Positions 50,591-58,872 of a stretch of 64,000 bases of DNA are shown here, piece after piece. The notes under the pieces were generated by a model. That model saw only the letters and a program-made list of their open reading frames with translations. It ran no database searches and had not been told where the DNA came from. Positions within the stretch are counted from its first letter, which is position 1. Every line of letters begins with the position of its first letter. Source of the stretch: Candidatus Aminicenantota bacterium. GTDB taxonomy: Bacteria > Acidobacteriota > Aminicenantia > UBA2199. Location: NCBI GenBank assembly GCA_029938635.1, contig JAOZUQ010000002.1, positions 62,001 to 126,000 of the forward strand, written 5' to 3'. The translations under genes were made by a program, and so were the position numbers.

Positions 50591-50780
50591 AGTTCAATAG
50601 AGAGTGTGGGTGCATTTGTTTTTGAGTTTGCACAAACTTTCCAAGTTTCCAAACACCGTCCCCAGGAACATGTGGCCGCTCTATAGTAAAGATTTTAGTT
50701 TATAAATTTAGTTAAGCTCCTTGTAATCAGGAAATTCATGTTAATCAGGCGAATCAAGGTTCAGGCTTTTTCCTGCAAAT

Positions 50781-50809
50781 TTGTTTAATTCTAAGCAATT
50801 GGATAGAAT
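50781..50809 (+). promoter_or_regulatory. Candidate promoter of hypF
   Basis: TTGTTT (50781-50786), 17 bp, TAGAAT (50804-50809). The predicted start near 50816 leaves an in-frame TTG (50819) or GTG (50822) nearly at the 5' end and the ATG at 50837 about 20 nt in. Confidence 0.5.
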
Positions 50810-50836
50810 ATCTTTTAATTGGTGAAACGGATCATT

Positions 50837-53107
50837 ATGGACAACAGGACATTTGAGATAAGGGTAAGAGGTATTGTTCAGGGGGTTGGGTTCCGCCCTT
50901 TTGTTTACAGGATAGCAAATGAATTATCGCTGGCTGGTGAAGTGCTGAATGATACCGAGGGAGTTCTGATCAGGATAAATGCAAAAACATTTGAAATTCC
51001 CGGAATTGAAATGAAGATCAGGGGTGAATCTCCTCCACTTTCCAAAATTAAATCTATTGAGACAAAAGAGATTGATCAAATAGCTTTCACAGAGTTTAAT
51101 GTAGTTGAAAGTGAAATTACTGATCAGAAGAGTGCATTTATTCCTCCTGATACTGCAATATGCGAAAACTGCAGAAGAGAACTCTTTGATAAAAACGATC
51201 ACCGTTATAAATTCCCATTTATTAATTGTACTAATTGCGGCCCCAGGTTCAGTATTATCCGGGACATCCCCTACGACAGGAAACAGACATCGATGCATAA
51301 ATTTCCCATGTGCAGTAGATGCCAATCCGAATATGAAAACCCGTCAGACAGGAGATTTCATACAGAACCGACATCCTGCCCGGTATGCGGGCCACGTTAT
51401 TTTCTGTATGATAAAGATCGGAAACTCATTGTAGAACAAACAGACAAAATAATCTCAATGTGCTCTGAATATCTGAAAAATGGAAAAATAGTGGCAATAA
51501 AAGGAGAAGGGGGATATCACCTCGCCGCAAATGCAAAAGACACCGATTCTGTCAGAGAATTACGGGAAAGGAAGCAGCGCCCTTTTAAACCTTTTGCTTT
51601 AATGGTCAGAGATCTTAATATTGCGGAAGAATTTCTTGAAATATCCGAAGTGGAGAAAGGACTCCTCCTGGAAAGGGAGAAGCCTATAGTAATACTGAAA
51701 GAGAGGAAAAAGAGAGTATCTGATCTTGTTGCACCGGGATTGACCCATCTCGGAATAATGCTTCCCTACAGCCCGCTACAGCATCTCATTTTTGAAGAAA
51801 TAGAAAATATGGTGCTGATCATGACCAGTGGAAATATAAGTGATGAACCGATAATTTCTGAAGAAGATGAGCTTTTTGAAAAACTTGCAAGTGTAGCAGA
51901 TTATTTCATCACATCAGACAGAGAAATTATTCAGCAATCTGACGATAGTGTCCTCTTTGTGAACAATGAATCACCATATATGATAAGGAGGTCTAAAGGA
52001 TTCGTCCCGATTCCATTTTTCAGTTCGCACTCAGATTCAAACATATTTGCTGCCGGATCGGACATAAAAAACAGTTTTGCCCTATCAAAGGAAAATCTTA
52101 TATTTGTCAGTCAGTATATAGGTGATCTGGAAAGTCCTTTGACGGAACAAAAGTATATCAGAACAATTGATCATTTTAAGAACCTTTTTCAGATAGAACC
52201 GTCTGTCTTCGTTTCAGACCTTCACCCCGGCTATTTTTCAACAAAGATCACCGACAGGTTATGGAGCAACTCGGGCACCAGGATCAAGGTGCAACACCAT
52301 CATGCTCATATTGCTGCGGTTCTGGAAGAGAATAATACAGACGATAAAGTTATCGGAATCTCATTTGACGGTACAGGTTTCGGAGAGGACGGGAACATAT
52401 GGGGTGGAGAATTCCTTATCGCTGACAAGAGAGAATATTCCCGGGCAGCTCACTTCAGTTATTTCCCTCTTCCGGGAGGAGAAGCCGCGATAAAAGATGT
52501 GTGGAGAATCGGGTTATCCCTCCTCATAACTGCCTTCGGAAAAGATCCAATGCCTGATGGTCCAAAAAGAAAAATTATTGCTGAATTGATCGAAAAAAAT
52601 ATAAATTCACCTCTTTGCTGCAGTGTCGGAAGACTTTTTGACGGAATTTCCTCACTACTCGGTTTTTCAGATTCAATTTCAACCGAAGCAGAGGCAGCAC
52701 AACTCCTTGAGGAAGCCGCTTTACGTTCAGATACTACATTGAAATTTCCACTTGAAATTTCAGGTAGATCAGGAAAAGAGCCGCTCCTGATAAACAGTTC
52801 ACTACTGGTAAAAGAATTGATCAGGAATAAAGAGCGAGGGGTTCCTGCTGACGATCTGGCATTGGCCTTCCATAACTCCATCGCTGATATAACAATAAAA
52901 ACGCTTAAACTGCTTAGAAATAAGACCGGGATCAATAGAGTCGCTTTATCGGGCGGGGTTTTTCACAACAGGCTTCTCCTGAGAATGACAGAAAAATATA
53001 TCAGATCTGAAAAATTCGAGATCCTTTTGCCGAAAGAACTTCCTTTCAATGATGGAGCAATAGCATTCGGCCAGACAGTTTCCGCAAAGGCCAGATTAAA
53101 AAATTAA
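50837..53107 (+). CDS. hypF: Carbamoyltransferase HypF
   Basis: Makes the cyanide ligands of NiFe hydrogenases from carbamoyl phosphate. Domains in order: acylphosphatase (EIRVRGIVQGVGFRPFVYRIA, residues 6-95), two zinc fingers (CENCRREL..CTNCGPRFS and CSRCQSEYEN..CPVCGP), YrdC-like domain (GKIVAIKGEGGYHLAANA, RKQRPFKPFALM, RRSKGFVP), and the Kae1-like carbamoyltransferase domain (VQHHHAHIAAVLEEN, ISFDGTGFGEDG, VALSGGVFHN). About 756 residues, full length. Start is ambiguous (TTG 50819, GTG 50822 or ATG 50837); the ATG gives the usual family N-terminus. No other hyp or hydrogenase gene is in the window. Confidence 0.95.
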   Translation: MDNRTFEIRVRGIVQGVGFRPFVYRIANELSLAGEVLNDTEGVLIRINAKTFEIPGIEMKIRGESPPLSKIKSIETKEIDQIAFTEFNVVESEITDQKSAFIPPDTAICENCRRELFDKNDHRYKFPFINCTNCGPRFSIIRDIPYDRKQTSMHKFPMCSRCQSEYENPSDRRFHTEPTSCPVCGPRYFLYDKDRKLIVEQTDKIISMCSEYLKNGKIVAIKGEGGYHLAANAKDTDSVRELRERKQRPFKPFALMVRDLNIAEEFLEISEVEKGLLLEREKPIVILKERKKRVSDLVAPGLTHLGIMLPYSPLQHLIFEEIENMVLIMTSGNISDEPIISEEDELFEKLASVADYFITSDREIIQQSDDSVLFVNNESPYMIRRSKGFVPIPFFSSHSDSNIFAAGSDIKNSFALSKENLIFVSQYIGDLESPLTEQKYIRTIDHFKNLFQIEPSVFVSDLHPGYFSTKITDRLWSNSGTRIKVQHHHAHIAAVLEENNTDDKVIGISFDGTGFGEDGNIWGGEFLIADKREYSRAAHFSYFPLPGGEAAIKDVWRIGLSLLITAFGKDPMPDGPKRKIIAELIEKNINSPLCCSVGRLFDGISSLLGFSDSISTEAEAAQLLEEAALRSDTTLKFPLEISGRSGKEPLLINSSLLVKELIRNKERGVPADDLALAFHNSIADITIKTLKLLRNKTGINRVALSGGVFHNRLLLRMTEKYIRSEKFEILLPKELPFNDGAIAFGQTVSAKARLKN

Positions 53108-54012
53108 CCTTTATTCAGATCCTCATAAGTTTGATAATTTACAAGCTCGATCTTTTTATCAAGATCTCTTGAAGTACGTCTGATAAGCCCGCCAAGCACC
53201 TTACCGGCGCCCACTTCAGCATAGCGTTCCATCCCTTTATCTTCAACCATTTTCAGAACTGTCGGGTGCCATAGAACAGGCCTTGTGACCTGCCTTTTGA
53301 GTCCGTCTCTTACCTTTTCCCTGTCGGTAATTTCCTCTACATCCACATTGTTTATGATGGGAAATTTCAGATCCCTGAAATTGATCTTGTCGAGATCTAC
53401 AGACAGTTTGTCCTCAGCAGGAAGCATTAACTCGGAGTGGAATGGAGCTGACACGGGGAGCATAACTGATTTGGGAGCAGCCAGTACTTCTACCGCATTT
53501 TCAACTGCTCCCTTTTCACCTGAGATCACTATCTGGGAGGAACTATTCCAATTTGCAATATTAACCACACCTTCAATATTTTCCATTTTCTCTTTGATCT
53601 GATCGATATCAAGGCCAATAATTGCAGCCATAGCGCCTTTTCCCACCGGTACTGCCTCCTGCATATACTTGCCCCTTTTATGCACAAGCATTACAGCATC
53701 TTCATAATCGATCCCTCCTGCACATAGCACTGCAGAATACTCTCCAAGGCTATGGCCGGCCCCGAGAACAGGTTCCTGTCCGAGAAGGTTGAAGAGGATG
53801 TAGGATACCGTTAGAAGTGCAGGCTGGGTATTGTGGGTTAATTTTAATTCCTCTTCCGGCCCTTCGAAACATATCTTCATAAAATCATATCCCAGAATTT
53901 CATTTGCAAGTTTAAAGATTTTTCTCCCCAGATCACTCTTTTCAAAAAGGTCCTTTCCCATACCTACATATTGGGAACCCTGTCCGGGAAATAAAAATGC
54001 TGTATCATTCAT
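53104..54012 (-). CDS. fabD: Malonyl-CoA:ACP transacylase
   Basis: Loads malonyl groups onto acyl carrier protein for fatty acid synthesis. Residues 1-302: TAFLFPGQGSQYVGMGKDL, catalytic Ser in GHSLGEYSAV (about residue 90), TRPVLWH, and catalytic His in SAPFHSELM (about 199). AAGGAG precedes the ATG. It is isolated from other fab genes and converges with hypF, sharing 4 nt at their stop codons. Confidence 0.96.
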   Translation of the reverse strand: MNDTAFLFPGQGSQYVGMGKDLFEKSDLGRKIFKLANEILGYDFMKICFEGPEEELKLTHNTQPALLTVSYILFNLLGQEPVLGAGHSLGEYSAVLCAGGIDYEDAVMLVHKRGKYMQEAVPVGKGAMAAIIGLDIDQIKEKMENIEGVVNIANWNSSSQIVISGEKGAVENAVEVLAAPKSVMLPVSAPFHSELMLPAEDKLSVDLDKINFRDLKFPIINNVDVEEITDREKVRDGLKRQVTRPVLWHPTVLKMVEDKGMERYAEVGAGKVLGGLIRRTSRDLDKKIELVNYQTYEDLNKG

Positions 54013-54343
54013 AGTAATTCGTCTCCTTTCCGACCGATTTTATCATTAAACCCCCCTCATTTCAATTCTGCTTCGCCAAGGCTACGCAGAATAGAAAGGA
54101 AAATCAAATCCGAAATCCGAAGCATGAAACAAATATAAATGACCAAAGCACAAATGTTCCAAACAAGAACATGTAGGGATCTTTTGTCTTGGATTTTGAA
54201 CATTCTTATTTTGGATTTATTTCGGATTTCGATATTCGTGCTTAGAATTTTTATCTTTGCTTATGTTGATATTTGAATATCAATCTGTATCAAATCGGGA
54301 ACTTTTGGGATATTATATCGTTTAATATAAATTGGAGGGTAAT
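54013..54343. repeat. 331-nt non-coding region with hairpin, long imperfect palindrome and operator-like palindrome
   Basis: No gene here. Three structures are present: a 28-nt imperfect hairpin with ATTCTGC..GCAGAAT arms (54065-54092); a roughly 150-nt palindromic block (54101-54255) with arms CGAAATCCGAA (54111-54121)/TTCGGATTTCG (54221-54231) and AATGTTC (54153-54159)/GAACATT (54198-54204); and the perfect palindrome TTGATATT-tg-AATATCAA (54266-54283). The block lacks an open reading frame and looks like a MITE-type or REP-like intergenic element. Confidence 0.6.
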
Positions 54344-55081
54344 ATGAGAACCAAATTAACAATAATTTTTATAATGATCTTTTTTTCAATATCTTTTTTT
54401 TCCTTCGGATATAAATATGAGAAAACAATCGAGAAGTCATTTAAAGCCGGTTCAGACTTTACTTTCGAACTGGAAAATTGTAACGGAAATATTAATATAG
54501 TTAGCTACAAGGGTGACACAATATATATCAAAGCCAGGAAGTATTCCAACAAATCAGAATATTTTGAGAATACAGAGGTCATTTTTAAAGAGAGTGACGG
54601 CAAGCTTAAAGTATATGTGAAAAGGCCGGGAAGGAATTGTAAGGCCTCTGTTAAATTCTATGTCAAATTACCACACAACATCTCACTTACAGAAATTGAA
54701 ACAATAAATGGCAGCATCGGAATTGAAGGTAAGTTGAAGGATATTGATGCAGAGACAGTAAACGGACGGCTTTCATTCGAAGGATCTTTTGAAGATGCTG
54801 AATTTGAAACAGTTAACGGTAGTATAGGAATTTACCTGAAAAAAGCGATTGCAGGAGATCTCAGTGTTGAGACAGTCAATGGCTCAGTAAAACTGGAGAT
54901 CGATAAAGATTCAAGTTTTAACCTTAGGGCCAATACTGTAAACGGTTCTATCAAAAGTGATTTTAATCTGCCGAGGACCAAAAAATTTATCGGAAGTAAA
55001 ATGGCCGGCACTGTTAACAAAGGCAAATTTGATGTTAAGATAGCAACCGTTAACGGAAGTATTAAGGTTCTTGGAAATTAA
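54344..55081 (+). CDS. DUF4097-type secreted beta-helix/repeat protein
   Basis: A 245-residue exported protein. The signal peptide is MRTKLTIIFIMIFFSISFFSFG. The mature chain repeats the unit ET(V/I)NGS every 20-25 residues (ETINGSIGIEG, ETVNGRLSFEG, ETVNGSIGIYL, ETVNGSVKLEI, NTVNGSIKSDF, ATVNGSIKVLG), the DUF4097 parallel-beta pattern. Family function is not settled; it often lies with sigma/anti-sigma systems. GGAGG 7 nt before ATG 54344 fixes the start over an in-frame TTG at 54332. Confidence 0.85.
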   Translation: MRTKLTIIFIMIFFSISFFSFGYKYEKTIEKSFKAGSDFTFELENCNGNINIVSYKGDTIYIKARKYSNKSEYFENTEVIFKESDGKLKVYVKRPGRNCKASVKFYVKLPHNISLTEIETINGSIGIEGKLKDIDAETVNGRLSFEGSFEDAEFETVNGSIGIYLKKAIAGDLSVETVNGSVKLEIDKDSSFNLRANTVNGSIKSDFNLPRTKKFIGSKMAGTVNKGKFDVKIATVNGSIKVLGN

Positions 55082-55128
55082 AAGAATCAGAAAAACAACA
55101 TTATAATAATACTAATTCTGCCACTGTT

Positions 55129-55137
55129 TGATATAAT
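55129..55137 (+). promoter_or_regulatory. Extended -10 promoter of ispG, leaderless geometry
   Basis: TGA-TATAAT (55129-55137), 6 nt, ATG at 55144. The extended -10 is perfect; a -35 is not evident and none is needed. Confidence 0.65.
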
Positions 55138-55143
55138 AGTGGT

Positions 55144-56184
55144 ATGAAGAGAGAGATTTTTGTAGGAAATGTCGGGATCGGCGGAGATCACCTCGTATCG
55201 ATCCAGTCAATGACAACCACCGATACTGGTAATGCCGGGTCCACTATTGATCAGATCCGGCAACTCTATATGGCAGGATGTGAGATAGTCAGAGTTGCCA
55301 TTCCGGATAAGAATTCTATTTCATCATTAAGGGAGATAAAATCAGAATCCCCTATTCCGGTCATTGCCGACATCCATTTTAACCCCGACCTTGCGATGGG
55401 GGCGATCGATGCAGGAGTGGACGGGATCAGGATCAATCCCGGAAATATAGGGAGTAGAGTAAAACTGGGCCGTATAATCAAATCTGCTGCTGAACACAAT
55501 ATTTCGATCAGGATAGGGGTCAATTCAGGATCAATCGAAAAAAAATATTTGAGGCCGGGAAGAACCAGAGCTGAAATGATGGTCGATTCAGCCCTGGACA
55601 AGATCAAACTTTTTGAAGATTCAGGTTTTTTTAATATTAAATTATCACTGAAATCTTCAGATGTTTTGGAAACTATCGAAGCATACAGGAAAATTGACAA
55701 AGAGTGTGATTATCCCCTCCACCTGGGAATTACAGAAGCGGGGACATTATTTTCAGGAACCATAAAATCCTCCATAGGAATCGGGAGCCTTCTGGCAGAC
55801 GGGATCGGAAACACGATCAGAGTATCCCTCACAGATGATCCTGTGGAGGAAGTAAAAGTGGCTGTGGAGATCCTTAAAGTACTTGGCCTGAGAGAACGGG
55901 GACTTGAAGTCGTGTCCTGCCCTACATGTGCCAGGGTAAGCGTAGATCTGATAAATATCGTAAAGAAATTTGAAAAGAAACTTAGTGAGCTTAAGCTGGA
56001 TAAGAATATAAAGATCGCAATTATGGGATGTGAAGTAAACGGGCCGGGTGAAGCTAAAGAAGCAGACATCGGAATTGCATTTTCAAAAAAAAGAGCTTAC
56101 CTGTTCAGAAAAGGTAAAATGATAGAAAAACTTGATCCGGAAGATTCACTCGACCGGCTTCTGGAAATTATAAAAAATATCTGA
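55144..56184 (+). CDS. ispG: 4-hydroxy-3-methylbut-2-enyl diphosphate synthase (flavodoxin/ferredoxin)
   Basis: Fe-S enzyme of the MEP pathway of isoprenoid synthesis (GcpE). 346 residues, short bacterial form. Motifs: IQSMTTTDTGNAGSTIDQIRQL, ADIHFNPDLAMGAIDAGVDGIRINPGNIG, IRIGVNSGS, LGITEAGTLFSGTIKSSIGIGSLLADGIGNTIRVSLTDDP, and the cluster-binding Cys in SCPTCAR and MGCEVNGPGEA. Leaderless-type start. Its stop TGA abuts the stop of the convergent PLP enzyme (TGA-TCA). Confidence 0.96.
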   Translation: MKREIFVGNVGIGGDHLVSIQSMTTTDTGNAGSTIDQIRQLYMAGCEIVRVAIPDKNSISSLREIKSESPIPVIADIHFNPDLAMGAIDAGVDGIRINPGNIGSRVKLGRIIKSAAEHNISIRIGVNSGSIEKKYLRPGRTRAEMMVDSALDKIKLFEDSGFFNIKLSLKSSDVLETIEAYRKIDKECDYPLHLGITEAGTLFSGTIKSSIGIGSLLADGIGNTIRVSLTDDPVEEVKVAVEILKVLGLRERGLEVVSCPTCARVSVDLINIVKKFEKKLSELKLDKNIKIAIMGCEVNGPGEAKEADIGIAFSKKRAYLFRKGKMIEKLDPEDSLDRLLEIIKNI

Positions 56185-57360
56185 TCAGAGTTTTGCCAGT
56201 CCCTGTTCAAGATCCTGAATAATATCTTCAACATCCTCCAGGCCGACTGAGATCCTTGTAAGTTCGTCAGTTATTCCCGCCTTCATTTTTTCCTCCCTTG
56301 GGACTCCGCTGTGAGTCATTGATGCAGGATGCTGAATAAGAGTGTCAACAGTACCGAGAGAGACAGCAAGAGTCATCATTTTTACAGATTTCATAAGACT
56401 TTTTCCAGCTTCGAACCCCCCTTTAAGATCAAACGCAATAACAGAAGAGAATCCGGCCATTTGTTTTTTTGCAAGCTCATGGCCTTCGAAATCGGTTAAT
56501 CCCGGATAGTAAACTTTCAGCACTTTATCATGCCCCTGCAGATACTCCGCAACTTTCTGAGCATTGGTATTATGCTTGTCCATTCTGAGAGAGAGGGTTT
56601 TTATCCCCCTTAGGCAAAGATATGAATCGAAGGGATTTGCATTCCCTCCAGTAAGTTTTGTAAAAGATCTGATCTTTTTATGAAGCTCTTCATCCTTACC
56701 TACCGAAAATCCCATAACAACATCCCCATGGCCGTTCAGATATTTTGTTGCTGAATGCATTATCACATCAGCACCCAGTTCAAAAGGCCTCTGGAGATAA
56801 GGTGTGGCAAATGTATTATCAACTACCAGCAATGCATTCGCATTTTTTGCGATTTCGGAAACTCCCCTGATATCTGTAATACTTAGTGTCGGATTAGCAG
56901 GAGTTTCGATATAGATAAGTTTAGTATTACTCTTAACACTATTTTTATATTCATCAAGATCAGTACTTTTTACCACTGATGATTCAACTCCGTATCTTGC
57001 TGCAAAATCGGTCAACAATGTAGTAGAAGCACCGTACAATGTGTCAGAAACAATAATATGGTCTCCGGCCTTTACGAACGGGAAAACACTGGCAAGAACT
57101 GCCGACATCCCCGAGCTCGTTGCTGTGGCTCCGAATCCCCCTTCAAGCCCTGCCACAACTTTCTCAACAGCATCGATAGTAGGATTTCCAAGCCTCGTGT
57201 ATATATACCCTTCACCCTTTCCGGCAAAAAGTTCTGCTCCATGTTCCGGGGAATCAAAATAGAATGTTGATGTCTGGAAAATAGGAAACGAATGCGAATT
57301 GAAAGGTTTTTTGTGCCCTTCAAGATGGATCTGGTTTGTGGAAAATTTATGCTCTTTCAT
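56185..57360 (-). CDS. Cys/Met-metabolism PLP enzyme (cystathionine gamma-synthase / methionine gamma-lyase type)
   Basis: A 391-residue trans-sulfuration enzyme. PLP-binding Lys is in HSATKYLNGHGD; YTRLGNPTIDAVEK, SSGMSAVLASVFPF, YIETPANPTLSITDI, VVDNTFATPYLQRPFELGADVI and LGTVDTLIQHPASMTHSGVPREE are family motifs. The sequence does not separate gamma-lyase from gamma-synthase; the N-terminus QTSTFYFDSPEHGAELF leans towards methionine gamma-lyase. AGGAG precedes the ATG. Confidence 0.88.
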   Translation of the reverse strand: MKEHKFSTNQIHLEGHKKPFNSHSFPIFQTSTFYFDSPEHGAELFAGKGEGYIYTRLGNPTIDAVEKVVAGLEGGFGATATSSGMSAVLASVFPFVKAGDHIIVSDTLYGASTTLLTDFAARYGVESSVVKSTDLDEYKNSVKSNTKLIYIETPANPTLSITDIRGVSEIAKNANALLVVDNTFATPYLQRPFELGADVIMHSATKYLNGHGDVVMGFSVGKDEELHKKIRSFTKLTGGNANPFDSYLCLRGIKTLSLRMDKHNTNAQKVAEYLQGHDKVLKVYYPGLTDFEGHELAKKQMAGFSSVIAFDLKGGFEAGKSLMKSVKMMTLAVSLGTVDTLIQHPASMTHSGVPREEKMKAGITDELTRISVGLEDVEDIIQDLEQGLAKL

Positions 57361-57376
57361 TTAAGCTCCTGATTTT

Positions 57377-57405
57377 ATTATATCCGAAATGCCCCTCTGG
57401 TACAA
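57377..57405 (-). promoter_or_regulatory. Promoter of the trans-sulfuration gene
   Basis: Minus-strand TTGTAC (57405-57400), 17 bp, TATAAT (57382-57377), with AGGAG 7-8 nt before the ATG at 57360. Confidence 0.6.
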
Positions 57406-57537
57406 TCGAAAATATTGCGATTTATCTTAGAAATATGGGAGTAGAGCAAAGATTGTTTCATCATTCTCATCTTAAATTTGCAAATTCTCTACCGGGATGC
57501 TATAGATATCCCCAATACACGGAGAACGGAGAAACAA

Positions 57538-58863
57538 ATGGGAACAAACGAAAGTACAACCTGGAAATTTCCTGCCACATTCTGGATCGCGAACATGGTT
57601 GAGTTTTTCGAAAGGGCTGCTTACTATGCGGTCTTTATTGCAATAACTCTCTATCTTACAAATGTTGTAGGCTACAACGATATATGGGCTGCCTGGATCA
57701 GCGGCGGTTTTTCAGCAGGGCTCTATTTCCTTCCACCATTTGCCGGAGCCCTCGCTGACAAGATCGGGTTTCGTAAAGGAATTATCCTCGCTTTCTCACT
57801 TCTAAGTATCGGATATTTATTTCTCGGACTCTTTCCCTACAAACTTATGGTCATACCGACTCTTGTCATAGTCATGATAGGGGGATCTTTTATTAAATCG
57901 ATTATTACCGGGACGGTTGCTGTCACAACCAATGAAGAGAACAGAGCAAGAGGTTATTCACTCTTTTATATGGTAGTTAATATTGGGGCTTTCCTCGGGA
58001 AGACATTTGCGGCGCCCATGAGGATTAATATCGGAATAAAATCAATAAATTTCTTCTCAGCGACTATGACCATCCTTGCACTTATAGTCGTATATTTTTT
58101 CTATAAAAACTCAAATCAGAGAGGAGAGGGGAAGTCACTTAAAGAGACATGGGAAGGATTTATGAGGATCATATCCAACGCCCGGCTGATAACACTGATA
58201 ATTATTGTTACCGGATTCTGGATGATCCAGCATCAGCTTTATGCAACTATGCCGAAATATGTGATAAGAACCGTGGGGGAACATGCGAAACCCGAATGGA
58301 TCGCAAATGTGAACCCTGCAATAGTAATGGTATTTGTAGTCCTGATAACTCAATTAATGCGAAAGGTGAGAGCTGTTTCTTCGATGACTATCGGAATGTT
58401 CATAATGCCCCTCTCAGCACTCACTATGGCATTAAGTCCGGTTCTTGAATCTATAACAGGACAATCAATTTCAATATTCGGATTGTTTACATTGCACCCT
58501 ATAACAGTGATGCTCATTTTCGGGATCATGCTGCAGGGCCTTGCTGAATGTTTTATTTCTCCCAGATTCCTGGAATTCTTTTCACTTCAGGCTCCAAAGG
58601 GTGAAGAAGGATTATACCTCGGATTCAGCCACCTTCATTCATTCCTGGCCTCACTTCTGGGATTCGGCCTGTCTGGATATTTACTAACCGAATACTGCCC
58701 TGATCCTAGATTTCTGACCGCTGCTGAAAAACTGCATGCATATGATAAATCCTATATGATCTGGTATTATTTTGCAGCGATAGGGCTGGTTTCGGCAATT
58801 GCTCTTATTATCTATAATTTTGTTACAACTAGGATAGACAATAAAAATAAAGAACTTACGTAG
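57538..58863 (+). CDS. POT/PTR-family proton-dependent oligopeptide transporter (MFS)
   Basis: A 441-residue membrane transporter of about 12 helices. The POT signature ExxER is in MVEFFERAAYYAVFIAITLYL; GAFLGKTFAAP and QQHQLYATMPKYV-like FWMIQHQLYATMPKYVIR follow. A typical MFS A-motif is GALADKIGFRKGI. GGAGAAACAAATG places GGAG 6 nt before the ATG at 57538; a longer frame from 57478 is discounted. It might also be read as another MFS subfamily, but ExxER favours POT. Confidence 0.78.
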   Translation: MGTNESTTWKFPATFWIANMVEFFERAAYYAVFIAITLYLTNVVGYNDIWAAWISGGFSAGLYFLPPFAGALADKIGFRKGIILAFSLLSIGYLFLGLFPYKLMVIPTLVIVMIGGSFIKSIITGTVAVTTNEENRARGYSLFYMVVNIGAFLGKTFAAPMRINIGIKSINFFSATMTILALIVVYFFYKNSNQRGEGKSLKETWEGFMRIISNARLITLIIIVTGFWMIQHQLYATMPKYVIRTVGEHAKPEWIANVNPAIVMVFVVLITQLMRKVRAVSSMTIGMFIMPLSALTMALSPVLESITGQSISIFGLFTLHPITVMLIFGIMLQGLAECFISPRFLEFFSLQAPKGEEGLYLGFSHLHSFLASLLGFGLSGYLLTEYCPDPRFLTAAEKLHAYDKSYMIWYYFAAIGLVSAIALIIYNFVTTRIDNKNKELT

Positions 58864-58872
58864 ATGTATATT

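Larger units (their letters stand above)
50306..50836. repeat. 531-nt repeat-rich intergenic region, no gene
   Basis: I see no coding gene here. Contents in order: hairpin TCTCCC-tct-GGGAGA (50332-50346); hairpin TTCGC-ttta-GCGAA (50358-50371); G9 tract at 50401-50409; GGGGACGGTG (50406-50415) and its inverted copy CACCGTCCCC (50654-50663), bounding about 250 bp; two REP-like 25-mers listed separately; and AAACTT-tcc-AAGTTT (near 50636-50650). The hypF promoter follows at 50781-50809. It reads like the decayed remains of REP-type elements, with no transposase left. Confidence 0.65.

Noticed and set aside
50306-50836. A degraded protein gene or a structured RNA gene in the long spacer.
   Set aside because: No frame of useful length or family similarity; the hairpins are separate short repeats, not a single conserved fold.
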